From NCBI RefSeq assembly GCF_900176385.1, contig NZ_FWXN01000003.1, forward strand, positions 1-64,000: a stretch of DNA of 64,000 bases, read 5' to 3'. Shown piece after piece: positions 16,086 through 24,888 of this stretch. Source of the DNA: Janibacter indicus. GTDB lineage: Bacteria > Actinomycetota > Actinomycetes > Actinomycetales > Dermatophilaceae. Numbering within the stretch: the stretch's first letter is position 1; every line of letters starts with the position of its first letter. The position numbers and the translations under genes were made by a program. Under the pieces are notes generated by a model. That model ran no database searches and had not been told where the DNA came from. It worked only from the letters and a program-made list of their open reading frames with translations.

Positions 16086-17243
16086 TCAGCCCCCGAGCAG
16101 ACGCGCCACGGCGGCACGGTCCGGCTTGCCCGGCCCCCGCATCGGCAGCTCGGGCACGACGAGCACGCGGCGGGGGAGCGCGGCGGACTCGAGGTGGGGC
16201 CGCAGCATCTCGCGGATCTCGCCGACCCCGGCGTCGGGGACCGGGCCGACCGGCGGGCCGCCGGGCGAGGTGACCGCGACGAGCGCGACGGCCTGGCCCC
16301 ACTCGGGGTCGGGGACGCCGACGACGACCGCCTCGGTCACGGCGGGCACGTGGGCGAGGACGGCTTCCTCGACGAGGCGGGGCGCGATCTTGAGGCCGCC
16401 GGTGTTGATGAGGTCGTCGGCGCGGCCGGTGACGCTCACCCGACCCTTGTCGTCGACGCTGCCGAGGTCGCCGGTGCGGAACCAGCGCTGGCCCCCTTCG
16501 CTGCGGAAGGCGCCGGTGTCCGCGCCGAGGTAGCCGTGGGCGACGACCGGGCCACCGATCTCGAGGGCACCGGCGGCGTCGGTGCGCACCGCGACGCCCT
16601 GCAACGGCTGGCCGTTATAGACGCAACCACCGCCGGTCTCGGACATGCCATAGGTGGTCACCACGCGCACGCCCTCCGACCGCGCACGGTCGAGCAGCGC
16701 TGCGGGAGTGGCGGCCCCGCCCACGAGGATCGCGTCGAAGCGTCGCAGCGCCTCGAGCCCGAGCGGGTCGTCGACGAGCCGGGCGAGCAGGGTCGGCACG
16801 AGCGAGGTGTAGCGCCGCTCGGCGTGCATGCCGGCCGTCGCCTCCACCAGCGCGAAGGGGGTGACCCCCGACGGGTCCAGCGCCACCGGTGTCGTGCCGG
16901 CGGCGATGCTGCGCAGCAGCACCTGCAGGCCGGCGATGTGGTGCGCCGGCAACGCGAGCAGCCACTGGCCGTGCCCGCCGAGCCGCTGCGCGGTCGCCTC
17001 GGCGCTCGCGATGAGGTTGGCGGCGGTGAGCAGCGAGAGCTTCGGCGTGCCGGTCGAGCCGGAGGTCGCGATGGCGACGGCCAGGTCGGCGGGCAGCTCG
17101 CCCTCGGGCAGGCTCGGGGTCTCGCCGGGCGCGTGCGGGTGGATCGGCGCGGTGCCGGTCAGTGCCTGCTCGAGCGCGGGCAGCGCGTCGAGCGCGGCCA
17201 GGCCGGCGGGGAGGGGGAGGGGGGTGATCGGCACGGGACTCAT
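16086..17243 (-). CDS. menE: o-Succinylbenzoate-CoA ligase MenE
   Basis: 385 aa, short for the acyl-adenylating family as usual for actinobacterial MenE. It activates o-succinylbenzoate with ATP and CoA. Motifs: ATSGSTGTPK (59-68) phosphate loop, TYGMSETGGGCVYNG, WFRTGDLG, GRADDLINTGG and the C-terminal lysine in MRGPGKPDRAAV. ATG 17243 has GGGAGAGG directly upstream. It is divergent from hsdR. Confidence 0.93.
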   Translation of the reverse strand: MSPVPITPLPLPAGLAALDALPALEQALTGTAPIHPHAPGETPSLPEGELPADLAVAIATSGSTGTPKLSLLTAANLIASAEATAQRLGGHGQWLLALPAHHIAGLQVLLRSIAAGTTPVALDPSGVTPFALVEATAGMHAERRYTSLVPTLLARLVDDPLGLEALRRFDAILVGGAATPAALLDRARSEGVRVVTTYGMSETGGGCVYNGQPLQGVAVRTDAAGALEIGGPVVAHGYLGADTGAFRSEGGQRWFRTGDLGSVDDKGRVSVTGRADDLINTGGLKIAPRLVEEAVLAHVPAVTEAVVVGVPDPEWGQAVALVAVTSPGGPPVGPVPDAGVGEIREMLRPHLESAALPRRVLVVPELPMRGPGKPDRAAVARLLGG

Positions 17244-17309
17244 CCTCTCCCATCGTCGCTGGCGTGCTCGGCCACCCGAGGTCCTCGGTGGAAATCTTGA
17301 CTCCGCTCG

Positions 17310-17315
17310 TAGATT
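17310..17315 (+). promoter_or_regulatory. -10 hexamer TAGATT, leaderless start of hsdR
   Basis: TAGATT ends 6 nt before ATG 17322. A TTGACT at 17297-17302 is too close to serve as -35 for it. Confidence 0.35.
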
Positions 17316-17321
17316 GACCTC

Positions 17322-19718
17322 ATGAGTCAGGGGCCTCTGGAGAGCGAGACGTGTCGGGACGTCGTCGTGCCGGCGCTGCACTCCTCCGGGTGGGACCCGG
17401 CGGACATCCGAGAGCAGTACCCGGTCAAGGCGACCAGGAGCCTGCGGCTGGGGCGGCGCAGGCGAGAGCTGGGTGACGGCTTCGTCGACTACGTGCTCGA
17501 GGTCGACCAGGTACCCGTGGCTGTGGTCGAGGCCAAGCGCGCCTACCGATCGGCGTCGGACGGCCTGCAGCAGGCGGTGCGGTACGCGCAGCAGCTCGAC
17601 GTGCCGCTCGCGTACTCCACCAACGGTGCAGAGATCATCGAGCGGGACATGGTCTCGGGCCATGAGCGTCGTGTCGACGGATTTGCTACTCCGCCGGAAG
17701 CGTGGTCGAGCTTCGTTCGGCTGCACGACCTCGACCCTGGTGGAGCAGACCTGCAGGCGCGTGGCTTCAACCGGCAGCAGAGGCTGGCCTCAGGAGATGT
17801 GCAGGAGCCCCGCTGGTACCAGGCCGTCGCGATCCGCCGGGTGCTCACCGAGATCGCTCGAGGTGAGCGCCGGGTTCTGCTCCTCATGGCCACGGGCACG
17901 GGCAAGACCTTCACCGCCATGCAGATCGTGCATCTGGTGCGGGAGCATGCGCGGGTCGTCACCCCCGAGCGCAACTACCGGGTCCTCTACCTCGCAGACC
18001 GCGACGCGCTGGTCGCCGATCCCATGGACAAGACCTTCCGGGTGGCCTTCGGTGGGGAGCCGCTCTTCCGGGTGGGGGGCACGGCCAACCTCAATCGCGA
18101 GGTCTACTTCGCGACCTATCAGTCCCTGGTGCAGGGTGACGAAGACCGACTCGACGAGTACCGGTCGGACTTCTTCGATCTCGTCATCGTCGACGAGTGC
18201 CACCGTGGGAGCGCCTCGGAGAACTCGTCGTGGCGCCGGATCCTCGACCACTTCGGCGGGGCGATCCAGCTCGGCCTGACGGCCACGCCGAAGCAGGACG
18301 ACACGGTCGACACCTACCGGTACTTCGGCGATCCCGTCTTCACGTACTCGCTGCGGCAGGGCATCGAGGAGGGCTATCTCGCCCCCTACCGCGTGCGACG
18401 GGTCACGCTGAGTCCCGATGCTGACGGTTGGGAGCCGACGCCCGGGCAGGTGGACCGCTTCGGCCGCGAGATCCCGCAGGGCGTCTACACCACCCGGGAC
18501 TTCGAGCGGCTGCTCCGCCTGCTGGCGCGCACGGATCTGGCGGCGGCCTACATCTCCGACCTGCTGCGCGCTGACCCCACGGCCCGGACGATGATCTTCT
18601 GCGTCGACGCCCAGCACGCCGACGACATGCGTCAGGCGTTGGTCAACGCCAACCCGGATCTGGTGGCGGCCGACCCGGAGTGGGCAGTACGCATCGTCGG
18701 TGTCGAAGGGGAGAAGACCCGCCTCCTGGAGGCCTTCTGCGACCCGCGGCAGGACTCGCCGGTCGTGGCGACGACGTCCCGGCTGCTGTCGACGGGCATC
18801 GACGTGCCCGATCTCAAGTACGTCGTGATCTTCCGCGCCGTCGGGTCGATCGTGGAGTTCAAGCAGATCGTGGGGCGTGGCACTCGCCTGTACCCGGACA
18901 AGGACAAGACGTCCTTCGAGATCGTCGACTTCGTCGGGGCGACGCGGCACTTCGAGGACCCTGACTTCGATGGTTATCCCGTGCGAATCATCTGCGACCC
19001 GCCGCTGGAGGGCGGCGGTAGCGACGAAGGGGGCGATGCCGCCGTGCACGAGCCCGAGCCTCCATTCGTCGTGCACAACCCGGGCGACCCGGACGTTGGA
19101 GGTCCGCCGTCGCCCGACCACGACCCTGAGCATCAGGGCAGGCCGACCTTCGTCGTCGACGAGGGGGGCTTCTCGGTGGTCTCCGAGTCGCTCCATGTGG
19201 TCGACCACTCCAGCGGAAAGCTGCGGTTGACCGAGTACGGCGAGTTCGTCGCGGGCGTGGTCCGCCGGGTGGCGCCGACGCCCAGCGACCTGGCGCGCCA
19301 GTGGTCACGGAGGCCGTCGCGCGATGAAGTGCTGACCCTCCTCGAGGACGAGGGCATCGAGGTCGACGCGCTGCTGCCGGTCGGCGAAGGGGACGTGGAT
19401 CCGTTCGACTTCCTCGTCCAGCTCGCGTGGGGCCTGCCCTCGCGGACGCGAGCCGAGAGGGCGCGGCGGGTGCGAGAGCGTCACCACGCCGATCTCGAGC
19501 GGCGCTCCCAGCTGGCGCGAGAGGTGCTGACGCGGCTGCTCGACGTCTACGCGGAGCGGGGCATCGACGAGGTCTCCTCGCCGGAGCGGCTGCGCCTGCC
19601 CGAGATCGTCCCCTTGGGCACGGTGCGAGAGATCGCCGGGGCCTTTGGCGACCCGGCGGACATGCATGCTGCGATCGACGAGCTGCAGGAGTGGCTGTAC
19701 ACGGACGAGTCGGCGTGA
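17322..19718 (+). CDS. hsdR: Type I restriction enzyme, R subunit (HsdR)
   Basis: 798 aa. An N-terminal PD-(D/E)xK nuclease domain shows Asp56, Glu70-x-Lys72 (VVEAK) and a following QxxxY element (Q84-Y88). The superfamily 2 translocase follows: Walker A ATGTGKT (190-196), DECH (291-294), LGLTATP (318-323), and helicase C motifs STGIDVPDL and QIVGRGTRL. A C-terminal domain binds the methylase core. With HsdM and HsdS it would pump and cut DNA lacking the host methylation pattern. Overall it resembles the EcoEI-like group. It is the first gene of the restriction operon; the next gene begins 49 bp downstream after an AT-rich stretch. Confidence 0.92.
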   Translation: MSQGPLESETCRDVVVPALHSSGWDPADIREQYPVKATRSLRLGRRRRELGDGFVDYVLEVDQVPVAVVEAKRAYRSASDGLQQAVRYAQQLDVPLAYSTNGAEIIERDMVSGHERRVDGFATPPEAWSSFVRLHDLDPGGADLQARGFNRQQRLASGDVQEPRWYQAVAIRRVLTEIARGERRVLLLMATGTGKTFTAMQIVHLVREHARVVTPERNYRVLYLADRDALVADPMDKTFRVAFGGEPLFRVGGTANLNREVYFATYQSLVQGDEDRLDEYRSDFFDLVIVDECHRGSASENSSWRRILDHFGGAIQLGLTATPKQDDTVDTYRYFGDPVFTYSLRQGIEEGYLAPYRVRRVTLSPDADGWEPTPGQVDRFGREIPQGVYTTRDFERLLRLLARTDLAAAYISDLLRADPTARTMIFCVDAQHADDMRQALVNANPDLVAADPEWAVRIVGVEGEKTRLLEAFCDPRQDSPVVATTSRLLSTGIDVPDLKYVVIFRAVGSIVEFKQIVGRGTRLYPDKDKTSFEIVDFVGATRHFEDPDFDGYPVRIICDPPLEGGGSDEGGDAAVHEPEPPFVVHNPGDPDVGGPPSPDHDPEHQGRPTFVVDEGGFSVVSESLHVVDHSSGKLRLTEYGEFVAGVVRRVAPTPSDLARQWSRRPSRDEVLTLLEDEGIEVDALLPVGEGDVDPFDFLVQLAWGLPSRTRAERARRVRERHHADLERRSQLAREVLTRLLDVYAERGIDEVSSPERLRLPEIVPLGTVREIAGAFGDPADMHAAIDELQEWLYTDESA

Positions 19719-19755
19719 GCGCAAAACTAAAGATTTCGTTGAGTTTCGACGGTGA

Positions 19756-19761
19756 TAGGCT
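19756..19761 (+). promoter_or_regulatory. -10 hexamer TAGGCT, leaderless start of abiEi
   Basis: TAGGCT ends 6 nt before GTG 19768. The upstream 30 bp are unusually A/T-rich and hold a small inverted pair (AAACT and AGTTT, 13 nt apart), where an autoregulating AbiEi antitoxin could bind. This suggests that abiE-hsdM-hsdS can be transcribed separately from hsdR. Confidence 0.4.
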
Positions 19762-19767
19762 GCGTCG

Positions 19768-20364
19768 GTGCCCGGCTCTCGACAGGATCTGCGTCAGCAG
19801 CTGAGCGCGCTCGCCTTCCAGCAGGCTGGCTACTTCACGGCTGCTCAGGCCCTCGAGGTCGGGTACTCCTACCAAGCGCAGAAGTACCACGCCGACCACG
19901 GCAACTGGGTGCGTGTGCAGCGGGCCCTTTTCCGGCTGCCGGGGTGGCCCAGCGAGGCGACCGACGCCTACGCCCGTTGGTCGGTCTGGTCCCGTGGGTG
20001 CGGGGTGGTGTCCCACGAGTCGGCCCTGACTGCCCACGACCTGTCCGACGTCAACCCCGCCCAGGTCCACCTGACGGTCCCGGCGGACTTCCGTGCGTCC
20101 GACAGCGCCGTGGTGCTGCATCGGGGTGAGGTGCCGAGCGATGACATCGAGCAGCGCCCCGGGTGGCGGGTGACCGCGCCCCTGCGCACCCTGATCGACG
20201 TCGCCGGATCAGACACTCCGCTCGAGTTCGTCGAGGACGCCGTCGCCGACGCACTCGAGCGCGGGCTGGTGACCCCGAGGCGTCTGACCTCGGGTGCGAC
20301 GTCCCGCGGCGGACGGGCCGCGGAGCGCCTCCCGGACGTCCTTGCCCGGATCGGGGCCGGGTGA
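19768..20364 (+). CDS. abiEi: AbiEi-family antitoxin (type IV toxin-antitoxin)
   Basis: 198 aa. The N-terminus (LSALAFQQAGYFTAAQALEVG, then HGNWVRVQRALFRLPGWP) is the winged-helix AbiEi_4 domain that binds DNA and represses its own operon. The remainder (SHESALTAHDLSDV, VHLTVPADFR, PLRTLIDVA) is the usual AbiEi C-terminal fold that counters the toxin. The GTG start fits the leaderless spacing. Its stop overlaps the start of abiEii by 4 bp. AbiE systems abort phage infection and stabilise mobile DNA. Confidence 0.85.
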   Translation: MPGSRQDLRQQLSALAFQQAGYFTAAQALEVGYSYQAQKYHADHGNWVRVQRALFRLPGWPSEATDAYARWSVWSRGCGVVSHESALTAHDLSDVNPAQVHLTVPADFRASDSAVVLHRGEVPSDDIEQRPGWRVTAPLRTLIDVAGSDTPLEFVEDAVADALERGLVTPRRLTSGATSRGGRAAERLPDVLARIGAG

Positions 20365-21218
20365 CATCGCCACGCGCCCAGGGCCTGGGCGATCGGATTC
20401 GAGTCGCTGCCCACGATCGCGCCGAGGACCCGCAGCGTCTGCGCCGTGGGCTGGTCTTCCAGCGACTCCTCGCACGCTTGGCTCCCCATGGCTTGGTCCT
20501 CAAAGGTGGGTACTGCTTGGAAGTGCGCCTGGGACAGGTTGCCCGCACCACCCAGGACATCGATCTCGTGGGCTGGCTGGCTCTTGCGTCCGATCCCGAT
20601 GACCTGCTTGATGCGCTCGAGGGCGCCTTGCGTGGTGACTTCGATGACGGGTTCTCCTTCCGTGCCGCAGCGCCACGCAGGCTGCGTGGCGAAGGGGCGA
20701 CCAGCCCGGCGTGGCGTGTTCCCGTCGAGGCGCTGGTCGACGGTGCCCACTTCGCTCACATCAAGCTCGACCTCGTCGGTCAGCTCGACGAGGTCGAGGG
20801 AGCGACCGAGCTGATCGAGGTCCGCGCCCCGATCGCGGCGCCGGCGTGCGGGGCCGTCGCCGTCACGGCCGTGGACGTCTACCAGCACGCAGCAGAAAAG
20901 CTGCATGCCTACTCGCGGCTGTACGCCGGCGGCCGCCCGTCCTCCCGGGTCAAGGATCTCGTCGACCTCGTCCTGCTCATCGATGCGGGACTGCTGGTCG
21001 ACGCCCGGCGTCTCGGCACGCGGTTGGCAGTCGTGTGGAGCGTTCGCGATCGGACCCAGCCGCCGGCGTCGCTCCCTTCGCCACCGCCCACCTGGGCCGA
21101 CGACATGGCCCGGCTCCTCGGGGGCCATGGGCCGCCCGACCTCTCCCTGTCGGCCGCGCATGATCTGGTGGCCACCCTTTATGCCTCTGCCATCGATGAC
21201 GAAGGAACCTCCGCGTGA
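20361..21218 (+). CDS. abiEii: AbiEii-family nucleotidyltransferase toxin
   Basis: 285 aa from GTG 20361. The nucleotidyltransferase core is visible: LVLKGGYCLEVRLGQ (KGG at 48-50), then RTTQDIDLVGW with the metal-binding Asp pair (DID, 67-69). A later KLHAYSR and RVKDLVDLVLL belong to the AbiEii/AbiGii helical part. Members transfer nucleotides to RNA targets; mycobacterial homologues modify tRNA acceptor ends. Toxicity here is inferred from family and pairing with AbiEi. Overlaps at both ends (4 bp with abiEi and hsdM) couple its translation to the methylase gene. Confidence 0.87.
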   Translation: MTSPRAQGLGDRIRVAAHDRAEDPQRLRRGLVFQRLLARLAPHGLVLKGGYCLEVRLGQVARTTQDIDLVGWLALASDPDDLLDALEGALRGDFDDGFSFRAAAPRRLRGEGATSPAWRVPVEALVDGAHFAHIKLDLVGQLDEVEGATELIEVRAPIAAPACGAVAVTAVDVYQHAAEKLHAYSRLYAGGRPSSRVKDLVDLVLLIDAGLLVDARRLGTRLAVVWSVRDRTQPPASLPSPPPTWADDMARLLGGHGPPDLSLSAAHDLVATLYASAIDDEGTSA

Positions 21219-22711
21219 CCCCTCCCCGGACCAAGAAGTCCAGCCAGCCGCCGACGACCCGTGCGCGACTCCAGTCGGTGATCAAGGAGTCGCGCAACAT
21301 CATGCGCAAGGACGCCGGTCTCAACGGTGAGCTCGACCGGTTGCCACAACTGGCGTGGCTGCTCTTCCTGCGGGCCCTCGACGAGGTCGAGGTGGAGCGC
21401 CAGATGAAGGACCCCGAATACGTCCCGGCAGTGGTGGGCCGGTACCGGTGGTGCGAGTGGACGCAGGGAGACCTGACTGGACCGGCCCTGCTCACCTTCG
21501 TCGACGTGCAGCTGCTTCCGCATCTGCGCGAGCTGCGGGGTTCGGGCCGCGCCGGTGACCCCAAGGACACCGTGGCGCAGATCTTCCAGTACATCGCCAA
21601 CCGGATGCACAGCGGGTATCTGCTGGCAGATCTCGTCGCCCAGCTCGACAAGATCGACTTCGCCAACGCGGACGACATCCACACCATGGCCCACCTCTAC
21701 GAGTCGATGCTCAAGGAGATGCGGGATGCCGCCGGTGATTCGGGCGAGTTCTACACGCCGCGCCCGCTCGTGCGCTTCATGACCGAGATGGTCGACCCGC
21801 AACCGGGCGAGGTGGTCTTGGACCCGGCCATGGGCACCGGGGGGTTCCTCGTGGAGGCCTTCGACCACATGAGCCGGCAGGCAACCACCACCCGTCAGCT
21901 CGAGGCAGTCCAGGAGGGGATCCGCGGCACGGAGAAGAAGTCGATGCCGTACCTGCTCGCGCAGATGAACTTCCTGCTTCACGGCATCGACCGCCCTTCG
22001 GTCGTGCAGACCAATGCCCTGGACGTCACCATCGCCGAGATGCGCAACGACGGGGTGGACGTCGTCCTCACCAACCCGCCCTTCGGTGGGGAGGAGGAAA
22101 AGGGGGTTCAGGGCAATTTCCCGAGCGGGCTCCGGACGGCCGAGACGGTGTGGCTCTTCCTGCAGGCCGTCCTGGCGCGCCTGGACACGAAGAAGGGGCG
22201 GTGCGCCATCGTCGTGCCGAACTCGGTGCTCTTCGACCAGGGCATCGGCGCCCGGGTGAAGAAGGCGCTGATGAAGGACTACAACCTCCACACCGTGCTA
22301 CGCCTGCCCAACGGCGTGTTCGCGCCGTACACGCTCATCCCGAGCAATGTGCTCTTCTTCGACCGCGGCACGCAGCAGGACCACGTCTGGTTCTACGAGC
22401 ACCCGTTGCCCGAGGGGCGCAAGAACTACACGAAGACCAAGCCGCTTGCGTATGACGAGTTCGCCGAATGCGCCGCGTGGTGGGGGGGACGTGAGCGAGA
22501 GGGGCGAAGGGAGACCGAGCGGGCCTGGCAGGTGCCCGTCGCGGAGATCTTCGAGTCCGGCTACAACCTCGACCTGCGCAACCCGAACCGGCCCGATGAC
22601 CTGACGCACCGTCCGCCGGCGGAGCTGATCGCCGAGCTCATCGAGACCGAGCGCGAGATGCTCACCCTGCTCGAGCAGCTGGAGCGGGAGATCAAGGACT
22701 TCGCGCTGTGA
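21215..22711 (+). CDS. hsdM: Type I restriction-modification methyltransferase (HsdM)
   Basis: 498 aa from GTG 21215. The N-terminal helical HsdM_N domain is followed by the N6-adenine methyltransferase domain: GEFYTPRPLVRFM, SAM-binding DPAMGTGGF (203-211) and catalytic NPPF (287-290). It methylates adenine at the site chosen by HsdS and protects host DNA. Length and motif order are normal. Start and stop overlap abiEii and hsdS by 4 bp each. Confidence 0.95.
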   Translation: MTPPRTKKSSQPPTTRARLQSVIKESRNIMRKDAGLNGELDRLPQLAWLLFLRALDEVEVERQMKDPEYVPAVVGRYRWCEWTQGDLTGPALLTFVDVQLLPHLRELRGSGRAGDPKDTVAQIFQYIANRMHSGYLLADLVAQLDKIDFANADDIHTMAHLYESMLKEMRDAAGDSGEFYTPRPLVRFMTEMVDPQPGEVVLDPAMGTGGFLVEAFDHMSRQATTTRQLEAVQEGIRGTEKKSMPYLLAQMNFLLHGIDRPSVVQTNALDVTIAEMRNDGVDVVLTNPPFGGEEEKGVQGNFPSGLRTAETVWLFLQAVLARLDTKKGRCAIVVPNSVLFDQGIGARVKKALMKDYNLHTVLRLPNGVFAPYTLIPSNVLFFDRGTQQDHVWFYEHPLPEGRKNYTKTKPLAYDEFAECAAWWGGREREGRRETERAWQVPVAEIFESGYNLDLRNPNRPDDLTHRPPAELIAELIETEREMLTLLEQLEREIKDFAL

Positions 22712-23850
22712 ACATTGAGTGGGTGCGCGTCGGTGACGTGCTGGAGCTGCAGCGGACACCGATCGAGGTGGCGCTGACGGAGTCGTACAAGCGTATTGGC
22801 ATCTATTCGTGGGGCCGGGGGATTCTTCACCGCCCAGAAGTCGCCGGCACCGAGATGGGCAGCCTTCGGTACTTCACCTTCCCTGTGGGGTCGCTGATGC
22901 TCAGCAACATCCAAGCGTGGGAAGCCGCCGTTGCAGTGACGTCCGAGGCCGAGGCGAACTACGTCGCTTCCAACAGATTCCTTCCCTACGTGCCCACGAC
23001 AGATCGAGTCGATGTCCGGTACTTGGCTCACTACTTCGTCAGCGACCGAGGCCTCGAACAGCTGCGATATGCGAGTCCCGGCACGCAGGTGCGGAACCGG
23101 ACGCTCGGCAAGAAGCTCTTCGAGAACCTGACGATCCCCCTCCCGCCCATCGACGAGCAACGCCGCATCGCCGCCCACCTGGACTGGGTCCAGTCGATCA
23201 GCAGGTCGATGGAGTCGCATGCGGGCAAGTTTCCTATGACCGTCCTTCCCCGAGCGTCAGCGGCGGCCATTATCGCTGCGGAATTGCCCATGACGACCGT
23301 CGGCGAGTTGGCCTCCGTGGCCCCCGAGACGGTCCACCCCGGTGATCCATTGCAAGGAGCTGCTGAATTTGTTGGTCTGGAGCATGTGCACTCGCATTCC
23401 GGAATCCGGCATGGTTCGCGCGCCATTGGCGAGGAGTCGGGCCGGAAGTTTCTGTTCCGCCCGGGTCAGCTGACCTATGGATACCTTCGTCCATACCTCA
23501 ACAAGGTGTGGGTCGCAGACCGGATTGGGCTGTGCTCGGTGGAGCAATTCGTGTTGGATCCAGTGGATGGCGTCGACCCGGACCTCTTGGGGCATCTTCT
23601 GCGCAGCGCTCATGTACTGGATCAGTCTGTGGCGGCAACCAACCAACTCCACCTGCCGAGACTCAGCTTGAAGACACTGCTCGCGATGCAAGTGCCCGAT
23701 GTTCGACGCGCTCCGCGGAGCCTTGTCGGTCGTCTCGATGCCCTCAGGGACCGGTTCGTGCGAGCTCACGAGTTGTCCAACGAGATGACTGCATTGAAGA
23801 AGGGGCTACTCCCCGCCGCCCGCAACGAGATCTTCACCGCGATGCGGTGA
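22708..23850 (+). CDS. hsdS: Type I restriction enzyme specificity subunit (HsdS)
   Basis: 380 aa from GTG 22708. Two target recognition domains (about 1-150 and 190-350) are each followed by a conserved helix: PLPPIDEQRRIAAHLDWVQS after the first and a degenerate SLVGRLDALRDRFVRA after the second. It picks the bipartite DNA site. The gene is visibly less GC-rich, with more A/T third positions than its neighbours, as usual for horizontally exchanged specificity genes. Its 3' end overlaps the convergent radC gene by 17 bp. Confidence 0.92.
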   Translation: MNIEWVRVGDVLELQRTPIEVALTESYKRIGIYSWGRGILHRPEVAGTEMGSLRYFTFPVGSLMLSNIQAWEAAVAVTSEAEANYVASNRFLPYVPTTDRVDVRYLAHYFVSDRGLEQLRYASPGTQVRNRTLGKKLFENLTIPLPPIDEQRRIAAHLDWVQSISRSMESHAGKFPMTVLPRASAAAIIAAELPMTTVGELASVAPETVHPGDPLQGAAEFVGLEHVHSHSGIRHGSRAIGEESGRKFLFRPGQLTYGYLRPYLNKVWVADRIGLCSVEQFVLDPVDGVDPDLLGHLLRSAHVLDQSVAATNQLHLPRLSLKTLLAMQVPDVRRAPRSLVGRLDALRDRFVRAHELSNEMTALKKGLLPAARNEIFTAMR

Positions 23851-24490
23851 CGCTGCACCACCGATCTCCCGCGACGATGACGTGGTCGAGGAAGCGCAGG
23901 CCGACCTCGCCGCACGCGAGACCCAGTCGCCGCGTGACGGCGACGTCCTCGGCGCTGGGCTCGGTCCCGCCACCGGGATGATTGTGTGCCACGGCGACCG
24001 ACACGGCGTCGTGACGCAAGGCGATCGACAGCACTTCGCGGACCGGTACCAGGCTGCTGGTGGCACCACCGCTCGCGACGGTCTCGATGCGACGGACCCG
24101 GTTACGACCGTCGAGCAGCACCAGCAGCACCCGTTCGGTCCGCGCTCGGCCGATCCGGGTCGCCGCGATCGTGGCGATGTCTGCCGAGGTGGTCACCGCC
24201 GCGCCTTCGTGAGGGGTGATCCGATCGGCCAAGGCGAAGGCCGCCACGAGTCGGCAGGCCTTGGCGGGTCCTACGCCGGGCGTCCGTGACAGCTCGTCGA
24301 CGTCTGCCCGCGCCAGCCCGCCGACGCCGCCCCACTCGGTCAGCAGCGACCGAGCCAGGGCCATCACCCCTTCGCCCTGCCGCCCCGTGCCGAGGTGGAC
24401 CGCGACGAGCTCCGCATCCGACAGCGCGCCCGCCCCGAGTGCCATGAGCCGCTCGCGCGGCTGGTCGGAGGTCAGGCGGTCATCGGGCAC
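23834..24490 (-). CDS. radC: RadC/JAB-domain protein
   Basis: 218 aa from GTG 24490. An N-terminal helix-hairpin-helix (SRTPGVGPAKACRLVAAF) precedes the JAMM domain with HNHPGG (169-174) and the downstream Ser/Asp (PSAEDV), giving a complete metalloprotease-like site. RadC proteins were named for DNA repair, but the molecular role is unsettled; many lie beside defence or mobile genes, as here. TAGCGT 6 nt before the GTG indicates a leaderless start. Confidence 0.88.
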   Translation of the reverse strand: MPDDRLTSDQPRERLMALGAGALSDAELVAVHLGTGRQGEGVMALARSLLTEWGGVGGLARADVDELSRTPGVGPAKACRLVAAFALADRITPHEGAAVTTSADIATIAATRIGRARTERVLLVLLDGRNRVRRIETVASGGATSSLVPVREVLSIALRHDAVSVAVAHNHPGGGTEPSAEDVAVTRRLGLACGEVGLRFLDHVIVAGDRWCSVTASR

Positions 24491-24496
24491 CCGTCG

Positions 24497-24502
24497 ACGC
24501 TA
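24497..24502 (-). promoter_or_regulatory. -10 hexamer TAGCGT, leaderless start of radC
   Basis: On the minus strand TAGCGT is followed by 6 nt and GTG 24490, within the 53-bp gap after the DUF3024 gene. Confidence 0.4.
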
Positions 24503-24543
24503 GAGCAGTCGGCGACGACGCGGCCCGCGCCATCCACAGGGCC

Positions 24544-24888
24544 TCAGCCCCAGAAGATGCTGGTGGGGTCCTCGTCGATCTCGGCCAACAGCTCGGCTGC
24601 CGAGCCGCTGAAGACCGTGCCCTCGCGGTACTCGTGCCAGCGACTGTTGCGATCAGGCCAGTGCAGCGTCCACCGCCGCTCTTCGGGGACGTACCGCAGC
24701 TGAGCCAGGGGTTGGTGGGTCCAGTCCCCTTCGCCGTCCCAGGGAGCGCGCGTCTCGCAGATGGTGACGTGGCGGCCCCGCACGTGGTGCTCGGCCCGGA
24801 CCTCGTCGGCGAACCGCACCGGCCACTTCTCCCCGCAGTACGCCGCGATCCGGCGCAGGTCGGTCTCGGGCAGCAGTACTCCGCCCAT
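24544..24888 (-). CDS. DUF3024 family protein
   Basis: 114 aa. The pattern RGRHVTICETRAPW, then LAQLRYVPEERRWTLHWPDRN and WHEYREG is typical of DUF3024, a small soluble actinobacterial family of unknown function. Its ATG overlaps the menB stop (TGATG), so it is translated from the menB transcript. Confidence 0.75.
   Translation of the reverse strand: MGGVLLPETDLRRIAAYCGEKWPVRFADEVRAEHHVRGRHVTICETRAPWDGEGDWTHQPLAQLRYVPEERRWTLHWPDRNSRWHEYREGTVFSGSAAELLAEIDEDPTSIFWG

Noticed and set aside
17297-17302. TTGACT as the -35 box of hsdR
   Set aside because: Only 7 bp separate it from TAGATT, and a -10 at 17-bp spacing would fall on the start codon.
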